DNA from: a virus
Virus record (IMG/VR): IMGVR_UViG_3300007533_000012
Coordinates: 1-27,079 of that record
DNA length: 27,079 bases
Reading direction: 5' to 3' (one strand)
Part shown: positions 22,407-27,079 of the stretch, piece after piece
Layout of the letters: every line of letters begins with the position of its first letter
Position numbering within the stretch: position 1 is the first letter of the stretch
Position numbers and translations under genes: made by a program
Notes under the pieces: model-generated
What the model was told of the DNA's origin: nothing
The model's input: the letters and a program-made list of their open reading frames with translations, nothing else
The model's database searches: none

Positions 22407-24037
22407 TACGCCATCCACGAATTGTCACCGCCCCAGCCATCTTCGTAATCCAAATCTTCAGTATAGGTTGGCTGTGCAGTTGGTGAATCTAGGTTGCCAT
22501 ACCTTGGCACGTTTACAGGCTGGTGGAAGTTTTGTAAATACTCTTTGAACGCAAACGTTAGCGCTATGCTGTCCGCCAGGTCAGGGGAACGGACGCCGCG
22601 CTTCTTCATTTCTTCCTTGCTCTCCAGCATGAAGAAGTTATCCAGCCGCGGTTTCTGCTTCGGAGCACATAGGTCAGACTGGATTGCGCCGTCATCAGGG
22701 ATTGCGACGCCTTCAGGCAGCTCAAGCCACTGCTTCATGCGCTGCCACATTTCAGCGCGGCGATTATATGGCCCAGGCACCTTCGGCTTGGCGTTGCGCC
22801 ACTCACTGGTGCCACCGAAATTCACGCCGCGAACAATATTGGCATAGCGCGGCCCAAGATTTTTGAGAGATGTGACGACGTTGGCGCCAATGTTGCCTGC
22901 GTCGATATTCATGCGCGCCGGCTGCTCTTCGTCGATAATCGTGCGCAGCCAGGCCACCGCCTCTTCGTGGTTGAGCTTATTCCGGTAAATCACCTTCTCA
23001 ACGCGCAAGCTGCGCCGGAAAGCGATAGCGAACCGGTCACCACCACCGGACGCCGGATCGACACCAACAATCAACGGCCCATAGGATTCTACACTGTGAC
23101 GCTTGCGGGCGCGCAGAGCTTCCAGAGGTGCGATGTAAGGTTCGTGGCCGGGCGGCGCGGTCCACGCATCCTGCACCGTTGCCGGGTATTCACGGCGGAA
23201 CAGTAGCGGGTCACGTAGCTCCCTCAGTTTGGCGCGGCGCCACGCCATCTGCCGTAGAGTGAGCTTGAACGTGTCCTGGTATTCCTGCTCTGACATATCG
23301 CCGGAAACTTCTTCCTGCGACAACGAGAAACCGGGCTCTGGATCACGCGCATACTCGTCAGAGAACCACCAGGGAATGAATATGAGTTGGTAGTCGCTGT
23401 TCCCGTTCTCTGCGTCGCAGCAACGCTCATAAAACTCGCCCCCGGCGCCCGCCGACGTGCTCTCTAGGATCACTTCGGTTCCGGGCTCCAGGGGCACACC
23501 CTGAACACTGGCGGCAAAGTGCTCAGGAGCGTTTGGCCAGAATGCTACTTCTGAGCCGTGAAAGAAGGATATGGCTTTTGACCGGCCGCCGGCTTTTTGG
23601 CCAGCGGTCGCCACGGAATACGCTGAATCCAGCTTGTCGAACTCCAGCTCTTTGGCGTTTGAAGTGCCGACGTGAGGCGCGATTGGGTTGTTGCGCTGGT
23701 AGCGGTCCACAATACCAAACAAGGTATCCGAGGCGGGCTGCTCGTGCGTCAGAATGTAGGTGTTGCGGCCGCGGTTGAGACTTGTCTTATGGTAGAAGCG
23801 CGCACCCACATAGGTAGAGCAGCCCTGCTGGCGGCCTTTCAGAATGAGTGCGCGCACCCACCCATATTGTTCGCGCTGCTGCTCCAGACGGCGATGTATT
23901 TCAAGTTGCGCGCGGTTGAACTGGAGATGTTCAAAAGTACCGGATTTGGTGCGGACGGTCAGGCACTGCTGCGCAAACAGGCGCAAATCACCGCGGAGCT
24001 GGGCTAGGTACCTGAGCTTATCTTCGTCATTCATCAA
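22406..24037 (-). CDS. Terminase large subunit
   Basis: 543 residues. The ATPase part has a Walker A-like loop LKGRQQGCST (residues 67-76), a Walker B-like FFHGSEVAFW with Glu163, and a coupling motif LESTSAG (191-197). The nuclease (RNase H fold) part has Asp327 in LIVGVDPASGGG, Asp379 in MNIDAGNIGANV and Asp486/Asp489 in SPDLADSIALTFAF. It drives DNA into the procapsid and cuts it. It overlaps the small subunit gene by 11 bases and the portal start by TAATG. Confidence 0.9.
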   Translation of the reverse strand: MMNDEDKLRYLAQLRGDLRLFAQQCLTVRTKSGTFEHLQFNRAQLEIHRRLEQQREQYGWVRALILKGRQQGCSTYVGARFYHKTSLNRGRNTYILTHEQPASDTLFGIVDRYQRNNPIAPHVGTSNAKELEFDKLDSAYSVATAGQKAGGRSKAISFFHGSEVAFWPNAPEHFAASVQGVPLEPGTEVILESTSAGAGGEFYERCCDAENGNSDYQLIFIPWWFSDEYARDPEPGFSLSQEEVSGDMSEQEYQDTFKLTLRQMAWRRAKLRELRDPLLFRREYPATVQDAWTAPPGHEPYIAPLEALRARKRHSVESYGPLIVGVDPASGGGDRFAIAFRRSLRVEKVIYRNKLNHEEAVAWLRTIIDEEQPARMNIDAGNIGANVVTSLKNLGPRYANIVRGVNFGGTSEWRNAKPKVPGPYNRRAEMWQRMKQWLELPEGVAIPDDGAIQSDLCAPKQKPRLDNFFMLESKEEMKKRGVRSPDLADSIALTFAFKEYLQNFHQPVNVPRYGNLDSPTAQPTYTEDLDYEDGWGGDNSWMA

Positions 24038-24341
24038 CGGTCTCAGCTTTGCCGTTGATTACGCGGGCATTCTCCCCGGCATCCAGGCGCGAAAGCAGGT
24101 TTTCAACACTATCGTCGGCAGTCAGCTCAACATTGCTGGAGCGAACAGCGCCGCGCGCATAGATTTTGAAGAATTCGCCGTAGTTCTCGTCGCTTTTGTT
24201 GATCCACGTAAGCGCACGATCAAAACCGCCAGCACCTACGAACAGCGCATCCACCATTTCGGTGCGCAGCTTCGCACTCATATGGGGCGCGAGCGGGCCG
24301 CCGGGCATGGCTACAGGGAGGTGTGAGAACTTCTGAGACAT
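24027..24341 (-). CDS. Probable terminase small subunit
   Basis: 104 residues. The position directly before terminase large and short helical sequence (PLAPHMSAKLRTEMVDALFV, FDRALTWINKSDENYGEFFK, DSVENLLSRLD) fit a DNA-recognition subunit. It is shorter than P22 gp3 (162 residues). The ATG at 24341 lies only 2 nt after an 11-bp hairpin, and no ribosome binding site is visible, so translation may depend on structure. Confidence 0.6.
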   Translation of the reverse strand: MSQKFSHLPVAMPGGPLAPHMSAKLRTEMVDALFVGAGGFDRALTWINKSDENYGEFFKIYARGAVRSSNVELTADDSVENLLSRLDAGENARVINGKAETVDE

Positions 24342-24343
24342 AA

Positions 24344-24371
24344 TAGGCGAGAATATGGTGATTCTCGCCTA
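24344..24371 (-). promoter_or_regulatory. 11-bp hairpin touching the terminase small subunit start
   Basis: TAGGCGAGAAT (24344-24354) and ATTCTCGCCTA (24361-24371) are perfect arms with a 6-base loop. On the minus strand the stem ends 2 nt before ATG 24341. The following TTATG is not a terminator tract. It could block or allow translation, or be a processing site. Confidence 0.6.
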
Positions 24372-24397
24372 CATGCAACCTAGTGAGTCGAAATAGA

Positions 24398-24613
24398 TTA
24401 CTTCCGCCGGTGCTCCCGGTCGGCCAGCTCGTGCATGGAGCTTTCCATGCCGCTGTCGGACTTGCGGTCAGGCACCGCCTCGCGGTCCTGGAGTGGCGCG
24501 CGGCGCATGGGCTCAGTGAACTGAGTGGTGGGCGTGCCATCCATCTGCTTCACGCCGCGAAAGCCCTTGGGCACGCCGGACGGGACGGGACGGTCTGTTT
24601 TCATACGGCTCAT
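24398..24613 (-). CDS. Hypothetical small charged protein
   Basis: 71 residues, very charged and probably disordered (KTDRPVPSGVPKGFRGVKQM, REAVPDRKSDSGMESSMHEL, ADREHRRK). The start overlaps the preceding gene's stop (ATGA). It belongs to the trio of small genes ahead of the terminase. Function unknown. Confidence 0.55.
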   Translation of the reverse strand: MSRMKTDRPVPSGVPKGFRGVKQMDGTPTTQFTEPMRRAPLQDREAVPDRKSDSGMESSMHELADREHRRK

Positions 24614-24900
24614 GCTGCGTTTTCTCCATCAGCTTCAACGGAAGCATCCGCCGGCCCGGCGCGCGTGAAATCGACGTATAACTCGTCGCCAGGCTTGAAC
24701 TTGCCATGCAGCGCCGGGTTCATGATCAAGATGTTCAGCTCCGCTTGCGGCGTAAACTTCGCGTAGGTGTTATCCTCGTCGCTCCCGTCTTCCGGGTATG
24801 CGTCGTTGCGACCCACCGCATGCATCTGAAGAGATTCCGCGGGGTTGGGGAAACGAGTAACAGAGGCTACCCGCATCTTGGCACGCATCGTTGCCGTCAT
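24610..24900 (-). CDS. Conserved phage hypothetical protein
   Basis: 96 residues. A string of features (SLQMHAVGRNDAYPEDGSDE, DNTYAKFTPQAELNILIMNP, KFKPGDELYVDFTRAG) is familiar from small genes ahead of the terminase in related phages; it looks like a compact beta-rich protein. AGAGGT precedes ATG 24900. Overlaps both neighbours by ATGA. No biochemical role is known to me. Confidence 0.65.
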   Translation of the reverse strand: MTATMRAKMRVASVTRFPNPAESLQMHAVGRNDAYPEDGSDEDNTYAKFTPQAELNILIMNPALHGKFKPGDELYVDFTRAGPADASVEADGENAA

Positions 24901-25169
24901 TTTCTACCTCTCGTCGGATGCTCGCTGTCGGCATGGGCGCTCATGGCGCTATCCAGCCCGGAAACGTTCATGTTCGGATACTTCGTCGCCACGGCGCTGC
25001 GAACCTTCTTCTTCTCAGCCGGCGTGCCATTGGCGGCGACGCGGGAGAGGGCAGCCCGTGCGTGGGATTTGTCGTTGATTGGGTAAGAGCCGGAACCAGG
25101 CGCCTTGGACGGGATCGCGAACTGCGATTTCGCCAGGCTGTTGCGTTGCTGCGTGTTGAGCTTCGCCAT
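24897..25169 (-). CDS. Small DUF6582-like phage protein
   Basis: 90 residues from ATG 25169, chosen because CTGGAGCAG lies just upstream; a longer frame to 25244 has no such site. The core (KSQFAIPSKAPGSGSYPIND, KSHARAALSRVAANGTPAEK, KKVRSAVATKYP) matches a small domain common in phages and found next to or inside capsid-protease and portal proteins. It is the first gene of the late operon. The C-terminus is His/Arg-rich. Function unknown. Confidence 0.65.
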   Translation of the reverse strand: MAKLNTQQRNSLAKSQFAIPSKAPGSGSYPINDKSHARAALSRVAANGTPAEKKKVRSAVATKYPNMNVSGLDSAMSAHADSEHPTRGRK

Positions 25170-25196
25170 GGTTGAACTGCTCCAGAATTGGTGGGC

Positions 25197-25261
25197 GGCT
25201 GCGGGGATCGCCCTAGAGGAGTCGAACTGGGTTTCGCAGGCCAACGAATGACCCCGCAGCC
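25197..25261 (-). other. tRNA-like stem-loop in the late leader
   Basis: GGCTGCGGGG (25197-25206) and CCCCGCAGCC (25252-25261) are a perfect 10-bp inverted repeat with a 45-base interior containing GTTCGA on the minus strand. It looks like an acceptor stem plus part of a T arm, but the T stem does not pair and the length is too short for a tRNA. It may be a degenerate tRNA or a leader structure. Confidence 0.4.
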
Positions 25262-25312
25262 ACTATGAGCAACCTAGAGCCACCGTGAAAGGTTGTCAAG
25301 CATCTTTCAAAA

Positions 25313-25388
25313 TGGTGGAGCCAGCAGGAATCGAACCTGCGGCCTCCGGTATGCAAAGCCGGCGCTCTTCCAACTGAGCTATGGCCCC
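25313..25388 (-). tRNA. tRNA-Ala (UGC)
   Basis: 76 bases including an encoded CCA. Acceptor GGGGCCA/TGGCTCC with the G3-U70 pair that defines alanine tRNAs, D stem GCTC/GAGC, T stem GCAGG/CCTGC with loop TTCGATT, and anticodon TGC. The anticodon stem has one C-A mismatch next to the loop (positions 31/39). It lies 143 bases ahead of the first late gene, in the same direction, so it is probably cut from the late leader. Confidence 0.9.
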
Positions 25389-25394
25389 TGAGAT

Positions 25395-25482
25395 GCCCCT
25401 GCAAACCCGCTACAACTCTGCAATGTTCACCGGCTGGTGGCGCCATGTTTGCAGACGTGACGCATAGCGGGTTTGCAGGGGC
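25395..25482. repeat. Perfect 18-bp inverted repeat with inner hairpins
   Basis: GCCCCTGCAAACCCGCTA (25395-25412) and TAGCGGGTTTGCAGGGGC (25465-25482) are perfect arms 52 bases apart. Inside are a second pair (CTGCAA at 25418-25423, TTGCAG at 25449-25454), a CACC/GGTG hairpin, and the palindrome TGGCGCCA. It would form a long nested stem in RNA or a cruciform in DNA, directly upstream of tRNA-Ala in the late direction. Confidence 0.7.
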
Positions 25483-25486
25483 GGCG

Positions 25487-25536
25487 GTCGCCGCAGCCGA
25501 TGCAGTGTCGGGGGACGGCTACGAGGCTGCGGCGAC
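25487..25536. repeat. 12-bp inverted repeat next to the 18-bp one
   Basis: GTCGCCGCAGCC (25487-25498) and GGCTGCGGCGAC (25525-25536) are perfect arms with a 26-base loop. A small GGTGT/ACACC hairpin follows near 25545-25559. With the preceding repeat it forms a ~165-base structured block. Confidence 0.6.
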
Positions 25537-25704
25537 ACCCCCATGGTGTGGCAGACACCGAGTCGCACCATAAGCGCGGTGATATAGGTTGTCAATACTG
25601 ATTTCCACGCCGTCGGTTTTGCCGACGCAGCCGCTGGGTTTCTTCGTTTCGCAGGTGATTTCCATTTCGGGTTTGTTTTTGAGCCTCGCTGCTTGGTTTC
25701 TTCG

Positions 25705-25727
25705 TTGCAATGTATAATATATTGCAA
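25705..25727. promoter_or_regulatory. Operator-like palindrome over a perfect -10 box
   Basis: TTGCAAT (25705-25711) and ATTGCAA (25721-25727) flank an AT-rich 9-base centre holding TATAAT (25713-25718, plus strand). The -35 position is weak. It looks like a promoter covered by a dyad operator. Minus-strand frames starting inside it use TTG and have no ribosome binding site. Confidence 0.45.
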
Positions 25728-26057
25728 GTCTGATGAAATTTGGAATCTATCGCTAACTCAGCCCTTAGCGAAGCAACTCAGACCGCTATCGAACCACCCC
25801 ACCCCCGAAACGACGCAGCCAGGTACCCTAGCCCGCCGGCGTTAACCACGTAACTAGTTGATTTTACTAGTGAAGCAACGGCGCGGCGCGGTTGCGTGGC
25901 CGCCTGGTAACCACGAATGCAATACAAACTACGTTGCAAAGTTAACGAAGTGCAATGCAATCAACCTTGCAACAATGTTAACTAGGTTGCTTGGTTACTT
26001 GGCAGGGGAAAAAGTCTGAGTTGGCGAGGTTGCCGGGCAGGTGGGTGAGCGCTTTCT

Positions 26058-26072
26058 AATACAAATTGTATT
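26058..26072. promoter_or_regulatory. 15-bp operator-like palindrome
   Basis: AATACAAATTGTATT is a perfect dyad with 7-base arms around a central A. It borders the large inverted repeat at 26071-26175, and would suit a dimeric repressor of the early or late promoter. Confidence 0.45.
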
Positions 26073-26175
26073 GGTCTAACTAATTGCGCGTATAACCTTG
26101 AGAAAGAAAGATAACAAGGTATAAAAGAATAGCAAATAAGAAGCCTAAGGTTATACGCGCAACTTTATTGACCAA
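26071..26175. repeat. Large interrupted inverted repeat
   Basis: TTGCGCGTATAACCTT (26084-26099) and AAGGTTATACGCGCAA (26147-26162) are perfect 16-bp arms 47 bases apart. The symmetry continues outward as TTGGTC (26071-26076) and GACCAA (26170-26175). Each arm contains TATAAC/GTTATA, so it could be a symmetric pair of promoters or operators. The centre is AT-rich and polypurine (agaaagaaag). Confidence 0.65.
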
Positions 26176-26304
26176 CACATATTAGGTTGCACGAAGCAAC
26201 CAAGCAACTAAGTAGCTGAGTTTAAACAGAAAACATATAAAGTTGGACGTATCCTATTACAATGAACTATGTTGACGCTGAAACCACGCAACGGAGTCAG
26301 CGAC

Positions 26305-26676
26305 ATGTCAACAGACTACAAAGCATTGCTACGCGAGTACCATCCAGACATAGAAAAACGTCCGGCACGTCATCAACCAGGCGAGTCCAGCATCATCATG
26401 GGCGAGTGTGTGGAGCATCCGCACCGCCCCGCAATACTCTTTATATTACGTGTTAGCGAGCGCGTACCGCGTGAGCGCATGGCTAGACAGGGCGTACGGG
26501 CTGGCGAGTCTCAATCGGGCAGCACATATCCGCGAATCACATACGTCACCGCCCGCCGCGAATACCGCGTTATTGAGTGGAATGCGCTAAACGACGGCTT
26601 GGCCGTGCGCCATATAACCCCGTCAATACAACAGGCTAGGGAAAAGTTGCACGTGAGGCTTGACGCTGCAACATAG
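26305..26676 (+). CDS. Hypothetical early protein
   Basis: 123 residues from ATG 26305, chosen over ATG 26269 because GGAG at 26293-26296 lies 8 nt before it. The protein is basic with a helical start (MSTDYKALLREYHPDIEKRP), a cluster of His and Cys (GECVEHPHRPAIL) and a charged middle (RVPRERMARQGVRAGE). A beta-like segment (YPRITYVTARREYRVIEWNA) and a helical C-terminus follow. First gene of the rightward early cluster. No family recognised. Confidence 0.6.
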   Translation: MSTDYKALLREYHPDIEKRPARHQPGESSIIMGECVEHPHRPAILFILRVSERVPRERMARQGVRAGESQSGSTYPRITYVTARREYRVIEWNALNDGLAVRHITPSIQQAREKLHVRLDAAT

Positions 26677-26723
26677 TTGAGGCATATATAGTGCAACAAC
26701 TTTGCAGAAAACAGGAGTCGAAC

Positions 26724-26957
26724 ATGGCCAAGCAAGCATTTCTCTATGACGGGCACGAATACAGCGTCGCGCTTTGTGAGGGGCGCGCGGAAGTGCGTAA
26801 CAATTACGGTTCCGTGATTGGCGTTCTTTTCCCGGATGGCGGGTGGAGCGCGTTGCAGGCGGGCGGCCCGGTCACCAATGGCGGTCACCAGACACACACC
26901 TATGCGGAAGCCACGCGCGCTATCCGCGATGAGATTGCGCAGCAGTCTTTGGCGTGA
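26724..26957 (+). CDS. Hypothetical small early protein
   Basis: 77 residues from ATG 26724, right after AGGAGTCGAAC (26713-26723). Small beta-rich sequence (KQAFLYDGHEYSVALCEGRA, VRNNYGSVIGVLFPDGGWSA) followed by a helical end (HTYAEATRAIRDEIAQQ). Such short proteins are common in phage early regions. Function unknown. Confidence 0.65.
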   Translation: MAKQAFLYDGHEYSVALCEGRAEVRNNYGSVIGVLFPDGGWSALQAGGPVTNGGHQTHTYAEATRAIRDEIAQQSLA

Positions 26958-26970
26958 GCCTTGCCCCTTG

Positions 26971-27013
26971 CTGCCTGGGCAACCGGGCAGTCTGGGCTAG
27001 GGCTCAACCCTAG
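26971..27013 (+). promoter_or_regulatory. Two small hairpins between early genes
   Basis: CTGCC/GGCAG (26971-26990) and CTAGGG/CCCTAG (26997-27013, loop CTCAA) lie in the 84-base gap before the last gene. No T-run follows, so they are probably leader or processing structures. Confidence 0.35.
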
Positions 27014-27018
27014 ATCAC

Positions 27019-27040
27019 GCAACCTAGAAGGAGTCGAAAC
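27019..27040 (+). promoter_or_regulatory. Recurring junction/ribosome binding element
   Basis: GCAACCTAGAAGGAGTCGAA followed by AC sits directly before ATG 27042. Related elements occur at 2410-2424, 24375-24393 and 25211-25227, and its core GGAGTCGAA also at 7072 (with a C) and 26714. AAGGAG is the ribosome binding part. Confidence 0.55.
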
Positions 27041-27041
27041 T

Positions 27042-27079
27042 ATGTCTACCCTGATGAAAGCTAGCAACCAGTGGATGAG
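27042..27079 (+). CDS. Start of a further early gene (3' cut by the window)
   Basis: Only MSTLMKASNQWM is visible, after a good ribosome binding site. The wording (KASNQW) resembles the first residues of phage DUF932-type proteins, which lie in replication modules, but 12 residues cannot establish this. Confidence 0.4.
   Translation, partial: MSTLMKASNQWM

Larger units (their letters stand above)
25740..26260. other. Gene-free AT-rich region with repeated GCAAC/GTTGC words
   Basis: No convincing gene lies between tRNA-Ala and 26305. This part contains about ten GCAAC or GTTGC words on both strands, three GTTAAC sites (25841, 25942, 25977), a pair of ACTAGT words 7 bases apart (25853, 25866), and CAACTCAGAC (25774-25783) with its reverse complement at 26014-26023. 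It lies between divergent operons, so it probably holds promoters and operators, and possibly an origin with iteron-like repeats. Confidence 0.5.

Noticed and set aside
25213-25446. 77-codon minus-strand frame
   Set aside because: It translates the tRNA-Ala gene itself and its flanks.
25410-25727. Minus-strand frames of 105 and 63 codons upstream of tRNA-Ala
   Set aside because: Both start with TTG inside an operator-like palindrome and have no ribosome binding site. The longer one runs through the inverted repeats; the shorter ends in the right arm of the 12-bp repeat. The internal MEITCETKK start also lacks a site. A structured non-coding block is more likely, though the shorter frame is not fully excluded.
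25740-26230. CRISPR array
   Set aside because: The repeated words are only 5-10 bases, irregularly spaced and on both strands.
1-27079. Integrated prophage with a host-phage junction in the window
   Set aside because: Both sides of the att site carry phage-type genes and the tRNA is incomplete. The only possible host gene is the pilin, considered as an alternative.

Overview
The window reads as one continuous stretch of a temperate, P22-like podovirus genome, not ordinary host chromosome. Evidence: a late operon in the P22 order (small and large terminase, portal, scaffold, coat, gp4-like adaptor, gp10-like hub, tail and adhesin genes, lysin, three ejection-type proteins) on the minus strand. 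There is also a tyrosine integrase with an overlapping excisionase-like gene, and the 3' part of a tRNA-Val(GAC) directly downstream of int. That tRNA piece lacks its D arm and 5' acceptor strand and has phage-like DNA on both sides, so it looks like an intact attP: a free, circular or permuted phage genome cut into a window. Both ends cut genes (a SNF2 helicase on the left, a new early gene on the right); the rest of the replication module and any repressor are probably outside. The host cannot be named. A GapR/DUF2312 protein, the integrase style and a Flp pilin suggest a moderately GC-rich proteobacterium, perhaps alphaproteobacterial.

Layout. 1-1.14 kb (+): C-terminal end of a SNF2-type helicase running in frame into a Q/P/A-rich protein that has its own internal ribosome binding site. 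1.15-1.2 kb: strong terminator with a near-consensus promoter inside it. 1.2-5.6 kb (+): tightly packed small genes (lipoprotein, small membrane proteins, Cys/His protein, cupin-like protein, Myb-like protein, GapR-like protein, DNA adenine methyltransferase-like protein, HExxH metalloprotein). 5.6-6.7 kb: excisionase-like gene and integrase. 6.73-6.96 kb: attP with a tRNA-Val core between two long direct repeats. 7.08-7.3 kb (+): a Flp/Fap type IVb pilin with its own terminator. 7.37-25.17 kb (-): virion and lysis genes. 25.2-26.3 kb: tRNA-Ala(UGC) and about 900 bases without genes but rich in inverted repeats, between divergent transcription units. 26.3-27.08 kb (+): small early genes.

How it works together: int, xis and attP handle integration into a tRNA-Val gene. 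After integration the pilin would lie at the prophage end away from int, the usual place for a lysogenic-conversion gene. The late operon packages DNA by a terminase/portal system, builds a P22-type capsid and short tail, and delivers DNA with three ejection proteins. The most unusual points are the phage-borne pilin beside attP, a gp10 hub that seems split in two by a lectin-like gene, the promoter nested in a terminator, and the structured region upstream of the late operon.
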